Below, piece by piece: positions 27,725 through 36,488 of a stretch of 39,889 nt of DNA. The notes beneath the pieces were generated by a model. The model did no database searches. It was not told the origin of the DNA and worked only from the letters and a program-made list of their open reading frames with translations. Both the position numbers and the translations under genes were made by a program. The DNA comes from a virus: positions 1-39,889 of the IMG/VR virus record IMGVR_UViG_3300044655_001400; one strand, given 5' to 3'. Numbering within the stretch: position 1 is the stretch's first letter; each line of letters starts with the position of its first letter.

Positions 27725-28752
27725 TATGAAAGAAGCCCCAATAAGCCGCCCCCAATAGCACCTATGCCAGCGCCTGCTGGGCCGAAATAACTGCCGACTT
27801 TACCGCCAGCCATTGCGCCACCAAGTCCTGTCATTAACGGGCTTGACGTTTGCTGCTGAACGGGAGCCCAACCAATACTGCTCGTCGAAGATGTGCCGGT
27901 AGAGCTTGTGTCGTGCGGTGCAGACGAGACAGTTTGGTTATATACTTGCTGAGCCTGCAGTGGATATTGCGTCTGGAATTGCCAAAGTCCGTAGAGCTTA
28001 TCGAGTGCAGATTGTCCTGTTTGCTGCTCAAGACCGCCATAGGTAAGAAGATTGTTAATGTCTGCAGTATTAGCCGCTCTATTTGCTGTTCCGAGATTTG
28101 AAAGAGCCTGACCGCCAGCAAGAGCATTTTGTCTATTTAGCTGCTGCATACTGTTTTGTGTTTGAACATCCTGGCCCAGAAAATTCACAGCATTATTATA
28201 TCCAGATGAAAGCAAGTTAGCGACCAGATCATTTGTATTGCGATTGTTTTGAGCGGTAGCAACGCCCTCTTGCACGCCGTGGCGTGAGCCGCCAAAAGCT
28301 TTAGCTGCTAACGCCTGATCAGCTGTTTGAGTTAGTGCGCTGTCGAGATTTCTTTTGCTTATGTCGCTTACACTATTAACAACCTTATCAATGTAAGGGT
28401 TCATATACTGGCCTATGCCAGATAGACCGTATGCCAATGTTTTTGGATCGTTTGGCGTGAATGAGTTCTTGATAGCGTCTGATGCATCGTCATAATATGA
28501 CTGATATGCGCCCACATTATTTCTAATCAGATTTCCTGCAGCAGCTTGATCACCCGTCATTCCAACGGCTAGCGGCGCGTTATATTGAGGCGTCCCACTA
28601 TTGATAATATTTTGCGCGTTAGTAACGCCAAATTGAGAGGCGTTCGTCAACCACTGTGGGATGTATTGATTGCTAGTTGTAGCAGTATTAGATGCCTGCA
28701 CAGTAGGCGGGGCGTAGGTATACCCATTGTTGTTTTTACCGCCTTTAGACAT
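27724..28752 (-). CDS. DNA transfer/ejection protein (342 aa)
   Basis: The hallmark is YMNPYIDKVVNSVSDISKRN, then LAAKAFGGSRHGVQEG with AQNNRN, a pattern widespread in ejection proteins of P22- and SU10-like podoviruses. The C-terminus is a Gly-rich hydrophobic stretch (GLGGAMAGGKVGSYFGPAG, GAIGGGLLGLLS). Like P22 gp7, gp16 and gp20, such proteins are packed in the head and leave with the DNA. Its last codon shares a base with the tail lysozyme start. Confidence 0.82.
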   Translation of the reverse strand: MSKGGKNNNGYTYAPPTVQASNTATTSNQYIPQWLTNASQFGVTNAQNIINSGTPQYNAPLAVGMTGDQAAAGNLIRNNVGAYQSYYDDASDAIKNSFTPNDPKTLAYGLSGIGQYMNPYIDKVVNSVSDISKRNLDSALTQTADQALAAKAFGGSRHGVQEGVATAQNNRNTNDLVANLLSSGYNNAVNFLGQDVQTQNSMQQLNRQNALAGGQALSNLGTANRAANTADINNLLTYGGLEQQTGQSALDKLYGLWQFQTQYPLQAQQVYNQTVSSAPHDTSSTGTSSTSSIGWAPVQQQTSSPLMTGLGGAMAGGKVGSYFGPAGAGIGAIGGGLLGLLS

Positions 28753-29131
28753 TTTCAGTTCCCTCTATGGGTAGTTCAAAGGTTATGCACTTTGGCTTGA
28801 AGCCATATGCCGGAAATCTTTTCAGAAACCCTTTGCGTGATACGCTTGTCAGTGCGGAGCATTGATGCTCAGCGGCAAACGCTTTCACCTTTGGTAAGTA
28901 ATGCTCTAGGAGCCGGTCTAGTTCGCCAGCAGCTATAAAAAGATGAAGCGTGCGTTTCTGAGGATATTGAACTATCTCAGTGACAAGGCAGCATTTATCA
29001 TCGCCCCAATATTGGAAGCGACCTGACTTGATACCTTCCGCAATATCTTCTCTTGTGTGTGTGTTGCCGCCGAGTTTTAAGGCCTTATCAAAAAGAGCCG
29101 GTAAACTAGATTGGTGGCTGGACATCGCCAC
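28745..29131 (-). CDS. GNAT-like small virion-operon protein (128 aa)
   Basis: The segment CCLVTEIVQYPQKRTLHLFIAAGELDRLLEHYLPKVKAFAAEHQC with SRKGFLKRFPAYGFK recalls the acyl-CoA-binding core of GNAT acetyltransferases as found in many podovirus tail operons (strand, loop, helix, then GW/GF). The classical Q/RxxGxG/A loop is not obvious, so activity is uncertain. It overlaps both neighbours. An alternative ATG lies two codons in. Confidence 0.6.
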   Translation of the reverse strand: MAMSSHQSSLPALFDKALKLGGNTHTREDIAEGIKSGRFQYWGDDKCCLVTEIVQYPQKRTLHLFIAAGELDRLLEHYLPKVKAFAAEHQCSALTSVSRKGFLKRFPAYGFKPKCITFELPIEGTENV

Positions 29132-29354
29132 GCGTTGCTACAGCTGTGGTAATCACACCAGAGTTATTAACCGTCACCTCATACACAGTCCCATTAGGAG
29201 CCTGTAGTAATATTTGCTGCTGCACAATGTTTGGGCCAGCAAGTAGGCTCAATCTTCTAGACAGTAGCGACATAAAGGCTGAGAAATAGCCTGCATCATA
29301 TTGTCTAGGGACTGTGCCAAATGACGGTTGCGGTAATGGTTTTGATACCGTCAT
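29106..29354 (-). CDS. Small tail protein (82 aa)
   Basis: The protein begins MTVSKPLPQPSFGTVPRQYDAGYFSAFMSLLSRRLSLL. A short C-terminal beta hairpin follows, reading LLQAPNGTVYEVTVNNSGVITT. Such small proteins, N-terminal helix then a strand pair, occur directly after the tail hub in many podoviruses and are virion parts of unknown role. It overlaps the hub gene by 4 bases (ATGA) and the next gene by 26. Confidence 0.65.
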   Translation of the reverse strand: MTVSKPLPQPSFGTVPRQYDAGYFSAFMSLLSRRLSLLAGPNIVQQQILLQAPNGTVYEVTVNNSGVITTAVATRGDVQPPI

Positions 29355-31171
29355 CTTCGGCCACCATTTTTGTTCACATCAAATCGGATTTGACCAACAC
29401 TCCAATAGGCGTCATTTGTTGCTTCAATTCGCAATCTAATATCTCTGCCAGATACGCGTGTATCAGTATAGCCATCAGCCCTCGGAGAATATGGCCCAAA
29501 CTCTACCTCATTCTGACCAGGCGCATATTTTGATTTAAATTTAACTTGATAATTATTAACGTCACTGTCTGGATCGCTAGCGACTAGAGCCTGATTGATC
29601 TCAACGTAATTATCGCCCTGGCCAAAATCTAAAACAGACGTTTCAGCCCATACGCTACCAACTCTAGATGTTCCATCATCAGTCCAGCCGTCTTCATATT
29701 GATAGACGTTGTTATCTGTCTTAGCCAAAAGAGGATAACTAGCCGTAACAGCTCCAACAGCTGCCGTTACATTTCTTTGACCTCTAATCCAGACATTATC
29801 TGCATAGTTCCAGATAACGTAATTATTTGGCTCACCGTCTGGGGCGTGTATATCTACATAATCAAACCAAAACTCAGGAAATGCACCGTTCTCGTGCATA
29901 TGAGATCGGTAGTTCCCATATAATGGGTCATAGTTCTGTTTGATATCGCCAAACATTGGACAATCGAGAAGGCGAATAGCGCCGCCTGAGTAAACCCAGA
30001 AACCACTCTCACCAAACCAGACTGTGTAAGAGCCTCCAGATGCAATCGCGCAAGGCGCTGAGAAGGTTGTAGAACCTAGTTTCTCTACGCCATAGAAATA
30101 CGGCGCACCTACATATCGCACCAGAAAACATTCGTGTTGCGTTAGAACCAAAACGCCTTCCTTAACGCGCACGCCTGTAATAATTGGCGACGATGCCTCA
30201 AGGTCAATATAACCAGCCTGACCTGTGCTTACGTTAAAAGTCCAGCCGTTGTAGTTTTCAAAGTCAGACCAGGCTACGCGGCGAGGATTACCACCTGCTC
30301 CCATCAACATAACTGCACGCTCAGCCGTTACAGCCATAGCGTAGTTGCCTGTAGGGGCATTCGATGGAACGTCCATCTTAGGAACAACGCCAGTTGTAGG
30401 CGTTAAATGCAACAAGCGGCCATCTGATGAACACATAGCAAGCAGATCAGAACCAAACGATCCAAAGCTCCAATGGTCTGGCTTACGGAAAATTGGTGGG
30501 TTCGAGCTCCGCTGCCTTCCATAATTATCCTGACCTACAATCCAGCTTGCTGTATGCGTTCCAGAACCTGCACTTGATGTATTTATTGGAGCTCCATTCT
30601 TGCCACCAGATGCTAAACAGACCCTAAATGTGTTTGTTGATACAGGTATTACATAATAAGCAGTACCAACAACTAGACCGCTAGGCAGCGTTCCAGTTGT
30701 GGTGAATTTTACAACGTCATCAGATGTAAGTCCGTGGTCTGTCCAAGTAATAACTGCTGGAGAAGCGTTAGTAATCGTAACAGTTGCAGATGACGCAATT
30801 GTGGTTCCAGATGGATCGCTAATCGGGATCTCATCAGTTCCCCAATCAAGAGAACCGTAACCGCCACCAGCAATAGCATCCATACCAATAAACGATAATG
30901 GGGTAACATCTGTCAAAGAACCAAATAGAACGCTTACACCGCTTTCGTGACCTATAGCCGTCCATTCTCTTGCTGCATTATCTCGCCATTGGAATAGCGT
31001 TCTTACAGGAGACGGTAGTGGCTCAGATGAAATACGAGTGTTGCCGCCGATTGGCATAATACTGCCAGCTAGCCAGCGAACGTTAGAACTATTCCACCAG
31101 GTGTTTGGCGCGTCATTTGGGGTTGCCTGTCGAACAACACCAGGAGGAAATTTAATTGGAACAAAAGGCAT
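29351..31171 (-). CDS. Tail hub/nozzle protein, P22 gp10-like role (606 aa)
   Basis: The N-terminus MPFVPIKFPPGVVRQATPND followed by WWNSSNVRWLAGSIMPIGG is the start pattern of a large beta-rich family that forms the end of the short tail in podoviruses. Further along are a beta-propeller-like stretch (RVAWSDFENYNGW, VWFGESGFWVYSGG, NYVIWNYADNVW) and an immunoglobulin-like insertion at about 110-195. I chose the ATG at 31171, which has AGGG six bases upstream and starts where homologs do; a start six codons earlier is possible. It plugs the portal channel and carries the fibres. Confidence 0.8.
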   Translation of the reverse strand: MPFVPIKFPPGVVRQATPNDAPNTWWNSSNVRWLAGSIMPIGGNTRISSEPLPSPVRTLFQWRDNAAREWTAIGHESGVSVLFGSLTDVTPLSFIGMDAIAGGGYGSLDWGTDEIPISDPSGTTIASSATVTITNASPAVITWTDHGLTSDDVVKFTTTGTLPSGLVVGTAYYVIPVSTNTFRVCLASGGKNGAPINTSSAGSGTHTASWIVGQDNYGRQRSSNPPIFRKPDHWSFGSFGSDLLAMCSSDGRLLHLTPTTGVVPKMDVPSNAPTGNYAMAVTAERAVMLMGAGGNPRRVAWSDFENYNGWTFNVSTGQAGYIDLEASSPIITGVRVKEGVLVLTQHECFLVRYVGAPYFYGVEKLGSTTFSAPCAIASGGSYTVWFGESGFWVYSGGAIRLLDCPMFGDIKQNYDPLYGNYRSHMHENGAFPEFWFDYVDIHAPDGEPNNYVIWNYADNVWIRGQRNVTAAVGAVTASYPLLAKTDNNVYQYEDGWTDDGTSRVGSVWAETSVLDFGQGDNYVEINQALVASDPDSDVNNYQVKFKSKYAPGQNEVEFGPYSPRADGYTDTRVSGRDIRLRIEATNDAYWSVGQIRFDVNKNGGRR

Positions 31172-31179
31172 TATTTCCC

Positions 31180-31857
31180 TCAAGACCAAGAAATTGACAC
31201 GTAGCCATTATTTGTTCCAGCCGCACCGCTTGAGAGCGTTCTTGTCACATATCCACAAGACGTCGCGCAACAATAAGCGCATCCCCAACCACAACTACAA
31301 TAAGCTGTGCAGACACACTCATATTGTAAGTTATTGCCGCCGCCACCGCCGCCACCAACACCGCCAATTGTTACAGCAACACCTACACCCTGATTTGCTA
31401 ATACAGAATATTGATTAGCGTCAGTTACAGATAGCGAGAATGAAGCAGACGCCTGAGAACCACCTCCAAGGCTTGGCTGACCGCCTGGGCCTTCTGGGCT
31501 TTGCACATATCCGTGGAAATAGGTAATCCCACCATTACCGCCTGCACCACCAGACGTAAGGTTTCCACTTTGTCCTGCTTGTCCACCTTGTCCACTAACA
31601 ACAGTTACATTAAAATTGTTAAATAAAGGAATTGTCCAAGTCTGATTATTATATAAAGTTGTGCTACCAGCAACAACTGGACTATTATTTCTCTTACCAG
31701 CAAAATCAGAAAATGATATTGGGCCAGATGTTTGTAAATATCCACGATAATTGCTTGTGTTAAACCAACGTATTCCATAGTAATTTGTTAATGTATCACC
31801 CAAGCCAAACTCGGCTTTGATGTCGCTCATACTTATATTAGTTGTAGGAACCGTCAT
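31180..31857 (-). CDS. Gly- and Cys-rich tail tip/adhesin-like protein (225 aa)
   Basis: The N-terminal TTNISMSDIKAEFGLGDTLTNYYG and GPISFSDFAGKRN are attachment motifs of phage fibre proteins. The middle is a Gly-rich adhesin-like region (GQGGQAGQSGNLTSGGAGGNGG, GGVGGGGGGGNN) recalling the polyglycine receptor-binding domains of T-even gp38. Residues 181-201 hold eight Cys (CVCTAYCSCGWGCAYCC, then ATSC), very unusual for a virion protein. It lies directly upstream of the tail hub. A host-range determinant is likely. Confidence 0.7.
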   Translation of the reverse strand: MTVPTTNISMSDIKAEFGLGDTLTNYYGIRWFNTSNYRGYLQTSGPISFSDFAGKRNNSPVVAGSTTLYNNQTWTIPLFNNFNVTVVSGQGGQAGQSGNLTSGGAGGNGGITYFHGYVQSPEGPGGQPSLGGGSQASASFSLSVTDANQYSVLANQGVGVAVTIGGVGGGGGGGNNLQYECVCTAYCSCGWGCAYCCATSCGYVTRTLSSGAAGTNNGYVSISWS

Positions 31858-32195
31858 TGTATTTCGCCACCAATCGGATACTGACAGTTATACAAAGCGC
31901 CAATTACTGGTTCTGCAACTGTAACGCCATCAGATGTCCAGTCAGATAATGTTTTAGAATAGCGATACTCTGTAATTTCATCGCCAAACAGTTTACCGCT
32001 AGGTATTGGCGTTGAGAATGTTATTACTGAGAAAACGCCTGGATATTGGGTGCTTTCATCTGGTTGATTAGGATCTGGAACGTCTAACACCTTCGTGAAA
32101 TATCTATCAACGAAAGAATAACCTTTTTCCTCTAATGCACGCGTTTCATATCTGTAAGTTGGATAATCTGGCGCGTGTATTATAACGATCGCCAT
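31854..32195 (-). CDS. Hypothetical fibre-operon protein (113 aa)
   Basis: Starting MAIVIIHAPDYPTYRYETRAL, the protein is mixed alpha/beta and contains YSKTLSDWTSDGVTVAEPVIG. It has no signal or membrane segment. It overlaps the upstream S74 fibre stop by one base and the Gly-rich gene by four. It may be a chaperone or a small tail component; no family is recognised. Confidence 0.6.
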   Translation of the reverse strand: MAIVIIHAPDYPTYRYETRALEEKGYSFVDRYFTKVLDVPDPNQPDESTQYPGVFSVITFSTPIPSGKLFGDEITEYRYSKTLSDWTSDGVTVAEPVIGALYNCQYPIGGEIQ

Positions 32196-33121
32196 TATCT
32201 GCTCTCCATAAGCTCGATCTTATTAGATAGCTCTTTAATGGCCTCGATAAGAACGCCTACAAGATTTCCGTATGCTACAGACAGTGTGCCGTCATTCTCT
32301 TTTACAACCTCTGGAACAATATCGCGGATCTCTTGAGCTATGACGCCAACGCCAGCCTCGCCTGTATCAATACGATCGTAATAAACGCCACGCATCTGGT
32401 TTACGAGATCAACCGCGTTTTGAATTGTTTTTACGTTTTCTTTAAGTTTGGCATCCGAGTAAGCTGTGACGTTTCCTGTAGCAACAAAATTACCGCTATT
32501 ATCAGTTCTGCTGATCCAACCGCCTGATGTTCCTAAAAACCCAATAAGGCCGCTGTTGCAATGCACTTGGAATGTGCCGTTGTCCGTATCAGCCATAACA
32601 ACAGTTGGGGATGTATTCTGGATTGTTAAGTTTCCAGACATCGTGCCGCCAGCCAGATTAAGCTTTAAGGCATCAGCAGTATCAACGTAAGTCTTAGTTG
32701 TTGGGTTTGCAGAGGCGCTTGGAGTTTGAACCGTAACTGCGCCGTTAAATGTAGCGGCCCCAGTAAAAGTTGACGCGCCACCAACAGCAAGAGTGCTTGA
32801 TAAATTAACAGCCCCTGTCACACCAAGGGTTGTCCCAAATGTTGCTGCACCAGTTAAGTTGATTGTTGCAAATGTAGCAGTGCTAGTAACATTTACCGTT
32901 GATAAAGTTGCCAACCCAGACACATTAATCGTTGAAGAAAATGTCTGTGCAGCAGAAAAAACCATTGGGCCGGCAACAGTCTGAGATGTTGTCAAAGCGC
33001 GTGACAGCATATGCGTGTCAACTGTCGATAAATCTGTGTTAACGTGGGTTCCCCACGCGTTTGTATCGGCACCCACCTCCGGCTGTATGAGGTTATAGGT
33101 AGGGGTGTAAGTGTTTGCCAT
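32195..33121 (-). CDS. Tail fibre with S74-type C-terminal chaperone (308 aa)
   Basis: The N-terminus ANTYTPTYNLIQPEVGADTNAWGTHVN is a common fibre attachment domain. Residues about 50-140 are threonine-rich trimeric repeats (STINVSGLATLSTVNVTSTAT). The C-terminal 100 residues are an intramolecular chaperone of peptidase family S74: SDAKLKENVKTIQNAVDLV, GVGVIAQEIRDIVPEVV, GNLVGVLIEAIKELS. The chaperone trimerises the fibre and cleaves itself off, usually at a Ser-Asp or nearby. It is one of two such genes in the cluster. Confidence 0.85.
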   Translation of the reverse strand: MANTYTPTYNLIQPEVGADTNAWGTHVNTDLSTVDTHMLSRALTTSQTVAGPMVFSAAQTFSSTINVSGLATLSTVNVTSTATFATINLTGAATFGTTLGVTGAVNLSSTLAVGGASTFTGAATFNGAVTVQTPSASANPTTKTYVDTADALKLNLAGGTMSGNLTIQNTSPTVVMADTDNGTFQVHCNSGLIGFLGTSGGWISRTDNSGNFVATGNVTAYSDAKLKENVKTIQNAVDLVNQMRGVYYDRIDTGEAGVGVIAQEIRDIVPEVVKENDGTLSVAYGNLVGVLIEAIKELSNKIELMESR

Positions 33122-33633
33122 TATATCACCGTTGTCAGGTAAGGTGCGGGATCGTTTTTAGGCACCCAGATTGTTGGGTCATCCGGCTGATCTGGTTCAA
33201 GCCATAAGATGTATGCTTTTTGTGAATAGCTATCCGGCGTCTCTACAGCCGACATAGCTATCGTTCCCGTCATTTGTATATTAAATGCGGCAACGTCAGG
33301 CGCTTCAGTTAAATCAAAATATATGTTTTGATTATTAGCAGCAAAAGACGCTGTGTCTTGCGCTTCTGTAGCCTCTATGTATCCAAGTATTGCAAAGAAC
33401 AGCAGGCCTTCAAAAGTATCCGGCGCTTCAGTAACTGCAAATGATGCAGTGCTTCGTATCTCAAAATTAAAGTCTGTAACATCTTGAGCTTCAACAGCCG
33501 CAAGAACAATATTCTGGTTATTGATAGAAAAGTTTAGAGTGTCTTTAGCTTCTGTAGCAGCAAGAACAGCAGGATTGCCTAATACGCCCGTAGAGGCTAA
33601 AGGCGCAGCCGCTATTGGCGAAAATCCTAGCAT
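33121..33633 (-). CDS. Repeat-containing structural protein (170 aa)
   Basis: At least five imperfect repeats of about 25 residues carry the motif (A/T)EAxDTxxF: TEAKDTLNF, VEAQDVTDF, TEAPDTFEG, TEAQDTASF, TEAPDVAAF and VETPDSYS. Each ends in a beta strand, suggesting a stacked fibrous protein. The C-terminus is different (LWLEPDQPDDPTIWVPKND). Similar EAxD repeats occur in tail-region proteins of several phages. Its stop shares a base with the S74 fibre start. Confidence 0.7.
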   Translation of the reverse strand: MLGFSPIAAAPLASTGVLGNPAVLAATEAKDTLNFSINNQNIVLAAVEAQDVTDFNFEIRSTASFAVTEAPDTFEGLLFFAILGYIEATEAQDTASFAANNQNIYFDLTEAPDVAAFNIQMTGTIAMSAVETPDSYSQKAYILWLEPDQPDDPTIWVPKNDPAPYLTTVI

Positions 33634-33658
33634 TTAGCAAACCTCAAGCGGCGATATA

Positions 33659-33892
33659 TTAAAGACCTATTAATGTTTTTAGCTCATCCACGCTCAACCC
33701 CGCCGCCGCGAGCTTCTCTTGTGGCGTTAAAGGAGCGGGTTCTGGAGGTGGGACGTATGGGTTAGGCGTGTTGCCTGTGTCGATCCATTCTTGGATTACT
33801 TCAACGAGGCAGCTTTCCTGACGCCCATCAGGCCACTCGCGCCATACAATAGTGTGGTCAGCATTAGCATATTGCCAAACTGGATCGCTCAT
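33659..33892 (-). CDS. Small fibre-assembly-like protein (77 aa)
   Basis: MSDPVWQYANADHTIVWREW continues PDGRQESCLV. A Pro-rich linker (YVPPPEPAP) leads to a helix LTPQEKLAAAGLSVDELKTLIGL, a tail common to small phage fibre-assembly proteins. I chose the ATG at 33892, overlapping the upstream stop by four bases (ATGA). A role as fibre chaperone is likely from context. Confidence 0.65.
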   Translation of the reverse strand: MSDPVWQYANADHTIVWREWPDGRQESCLVEVIQEWIDTGNTPNPYVPPPEPAPLTPQEKLAAAGLSVDELKTLIGL

Positions 33893-34932
33893 AACTCGCA
33901 CCCTGTAAAATATATAACTGCGTTGCTGGTAGCCGAAGCTAATCTACAGCCGTCGCACACGGTTAATGGTGTTCCTGCCACGCCAAGCGTGACGGAACCA
34001 GTATACGGTGTTGCGTCAGAAAAAGTCATAGACGATAATGTTGTTGTTGCTCTTGCTTGAACGTAAAAATCACTGGCAGCCGATACAACAATTCCAGTTG
34101 GGCTAACTCGCGCGGCAACTGGAAGCTGGAAAATAGCTACACCTGTATTTGTTGCGTAAGTATAACCGGGCGCAAATACTTGAGGAGCGCCAGATGCTTT
34201 CCAATACGGTAAATACCTCTGACACTGCGCCAACTGCTCGGAGTAAATCTGCCGCTCATACGGAGTGGCGACTGAGCCGACTTCTAGTTGGACGCCAGTA
34301 AGGTTGAAAGACCCAGTTGTAAGCCCTGTGCCAAGCGCAATAGTAACTTGCAGGCCATTCACGCAACTTGTTGTCAGCGTGAACGTATTGCTAAAAGTTG
34401 TCCAAGTGGCGTTAGCAATACTTGGTAGTGTGTAAGTCGTCGCAGCCGATGTGGTAGATGTGTAATTGTTAGCGGCAGTCGGCGCAGCAAGCGCAATCGT
34501 CGCAGTCGTAACTGCCGAACCAGTGCTTTGATAAATACGGCCCGACACCGTAACCTGAACGCCGCTTGCCAAGTCCTGCGTGTTCACGCTCTCAATACGC
34601 TGACGAACAGCGACGTTGGTGACAGATGCCGCGCTGGCGACATTCAGACTATCAGCAAAGCCAGTCGGAATAACCGTGGTGCTTTGCGTAACCGTAACAG
34701 TCGCGCCAGTAGGCGTCACAAACCAACGGTCTAAAGTATATGCGCCTGCGGTCGTAGCCGCTACAGAGCCACGCTGATAGACGCCCATATCTCCATTTAT
34801 GATACGATTGCGCTTAAAGCTATAAGCAGGCGCAACCATACCGCCAACGGTAGCGTTGCCAGAAGCATCTAGCGTGAGGTTAGCGGTAGAACTAGAGGCG
34901 TTCTGAATTGTAGAAACGCGGAGTGTGGACAT
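33889..34932 (-). CDS. Tail fibre / receptor-binding-like protein (347 aa)
   Basis: The N-terminus MSTLRVSTIQNASSSTANLTLDASGN is the trimeric fibre start shared with other fibre proteins. RNRIINGDMGVYQRG then TLDRWFVTP begins a galactose-binding-like beta-sandwich of about 180 residues, typical of receptor-binding fibres. The C-terminal part begins QIYSEQLAQCQRYLPYWKASG, conserved in such fibres, and ends in a variable beta region with three Cys. Probably recognises a surface carbohydrate. It follows the S74 fibre gene directly. Confidence 0.75.
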   Translation of the reverse strand: MSTLRVSTIQNASSSTANLTLDASGNATVGGMVAPAYSFKRNRIINGDMGVYQRGSVAATTAGAYTLDRWFVTPTGATVTVTQSTTVIPTGFADSLNVASAASVTNVAVRQRIESVNTQDLASGVQVTVSGRIYQSTGSAVTTATIALAAPTAANNYTSTTSAATTYTLPSIANATWTTFSNTFTLTTSCVNGLQVTIALGTGLTTGSFNLTGVQLEVGSVATPYERQIYSEQLAQCQRYLPYWKASGAPQVFAPGYTYATNTGVAIFQLPVAARVSPTGIVVSAASDFYVQARATTTLSSMTFSDATPYTGSVTLGVAGTPLTVCDGCRLASATSNAVIYFTGCEL

Positions 34933-35630
34933 CAGTTAGCCTCCAAAGCGGCTATGCGCGCTTCTAGTGCGTCGTTCTTTGCGGAGAGTTCTTGGATGGC
35001 GGCTGTTAATGTAGCAACCAAATACGAAGCGTCTATGCCTTGGTATTTTGGCTTGCCACCGTCGTCTACAGCGTCTTTTTCACCCGTGACGGCGCTTGGA
35101 ACGATAGCTTGAACCTCGTGAGCGATAAATCCCTCACCGGCTTGCCCGTCGCAATCCTTCCACACCCACTTAGAGGGTTTCAACGCTAATGTCTTTTGCA
35201 GGCCGTCCGTTATAGGTGCAATCTGTTCTTTGAGCCGATAATCGGATGAAGTGTTGTAAAGAATAGCGTTTGTGGCGCCGTTCCTTGATATTGAGCCTAT
35301 ACCCGCGCCAGAGTTGTTATAAAACTGCACGAATATAGCGCCGCTTGTGGCGGTTGTAACGTCTAAACCCAAACCAGTATTGTTATTAGTCGCGTCGGCT
35401 GCGCTAAAGCTAATAGCTAATTTTGCATAGCCACCCGGATTGTTTCGGCCAATACCCACATTCTGACTGCTATCAACCCGTAACGCCTCAGTGCCGTTTG
35501 TGCTAATAGCAATATTGCCAGCCGAGGGATAAAATACGCCCGTATCAGCATCGCTGCCGCGCTCAGTTGGCGTTCCTGCCGAACCGTCAATCCCAGAGAC
35601 GCCATTCGTGCCAGATAAAGTTAATGGCAT
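34932..35630 (-). CDS. Second S74-type fibre protein (232 aa)
   Basis: The N-terminus MPLTLSGTNGVSGIDGSAGTP resembles short fibre tips. GIGRNNPGGYAKLAI follows, then the S74 chaperone: SDYRLKEQIAPITDGLQKTL, EGFIAHEVQAIVPSAVTGEKD and IDASYLVATLTAAIQELSAKNDAL, ending in a coiled coil. It differs in sequence from the chaperone of the 308-aa fibre. It probably promotes trimerisation and self-cleaves. Its start and stop share bases with both neighbours. Confidence 0.85.
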   Translation of the reverse strand: MPLTLSGTNGVSGIDGSAGTPTERGSDADTGVFYPSAGNIAISTNGTEALRVDSSQNVGIGRNNPGGYAKLAISFSAADATNNNTGLGLDVTTATSGAIFVQFYNNSGAGIGSISRNGATNAILYNTSSDYRLKEQIAPITDGLQKTLALKPSKWVWKDCDGQAGEGFIAHEVQAIVPSAVTGEKDAVDDGGKPKYQGIDASYLVATLTAAIQELSAKNDALEARIAALEAN

Positions 35631-35875
35631 TATTCAATCCCCGCGAGTTGCGTTTGATACGCAGCAATAACCTCTGGCGTCCAAGCAGCATTGCAGATTG
35701 CAACGACATTTGCTGGAACATCAGTTAAATCTTGTCCTGGCGTATAACTTGTGCGGTGATACGTTTCAGTAAACGGAACCCCATCACGCGAAATACGTGT
35801 TGCTTCACGCACAAGAACAACGCCGTTTTCTACAACGGTGATTTGGTCTATGACTTTTGTTTCTGTTAGTGACAT
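35630..35875 (-). CDS. Small fibre-associated protein (81 aa)
   Basis: MSLTETKVIDQITVVENGVV, then VREATRISRDGVPFTETYHRTSYTPGQDL and a final helix ICNAAWTPEVIAAYQ form a plan I have seen repeatedly next to tail fibre genes in phages of proteobacteria. Function unknown; a chaperone or a small tail component is likely. It lies between the 199-aa fibre gene and the second S74 gene. Confidence 0.7.
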   Translation of the reverse strand: MSLTETKVIDQITVVENGVVLVREATRISRDGVPFTETYHRTSYTPGQDLTDVPANVVAICNAAWTPEVIAAYQTQLAGIE

Positions 35876-35888
35876 TTGATTGTCCTAA

Positions 35889-36488
35889 TTATACGAAGTA
35901 GGTGCAAGTAAATATCATATCTGTGCTGCTATAATTAGCCCAGGTTCGAAATGCCGATGGGTTTCTAATTCCAAAATATGCCCCTCCGTTTTCAGTAAGC
36001 AAACTCCTATCTGGAAATGTTGCGTTGGTATTATAACCAATAGCTCCAGAAAAATAATTGGACACCACAAATGGCAAGCCTGATATATAAAGAGCGTTAG
36101 TATTTGAGTTAGCGCCAATTGTTATAAATGCGTTGACTGTGACCATCCGGCCAATTTTAACATAGGTTGCGGGATTATTAGCTGTAACTGTAACACCAGA
36201 TCCTTGATTTCCAGGCGTCCACGTTCCCTCTTCATAATCATTTAACAAGGAATTTGTCAGGCCGCTTGTATTATTAAAAGTAATACCTGCATTGGCAGCA
36301 GTAAACGTAATATTACCGCCGACGCTTTGAGCGCCAGTAGTTGTCGTTCCTGTAAATGTTGGGCTTGCTGTAAGCGCCACAGTTCCCGTAGCCGCTGGCA
36401 GCGTCAGCGTATCATTCGTAGTCGTGCCGGTTACGCTAACAAGCGTAGCAGAGCCAGAGCCGGATGAGGGTTTAATTATTAAAGGCAT
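35889..36488 (-). CDS. Fibre/appendage protein (199 aa)
   Basis: [21 protein letters not shown] and TLTLPAATGTVAL form a fibre shaft start with Thr-rich repeats. LNDYEEGTWTP then TYVKIGRMVTVNAFITIG is a conserved beta domain found in many phage fibres and tailspike-like appendages. The C-terminus is a short aromatic-rich beta end. It shares a base with the stop of the preceding fibre. There is no depolymerase or lyase motif. Confidence 0.75.
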   Translation of the reverse strand: MPLIIKPSSGSGSATLVSVTGTTTNDTLTLPAATGTVALTASPTFTGTTTTGAQSVGGNITFTAANAGITFNNTSGLTNSLLNDYEEGTWTPGNQGSGVTVTANNPATYVKIGRMVTVNAFITIGANSNTNALYISGLPFVVSNYFSGAIGYNTNATFPDRSLLTENGGAYFGIRNPSAFRTWANYSSTDMIFTCTYFV

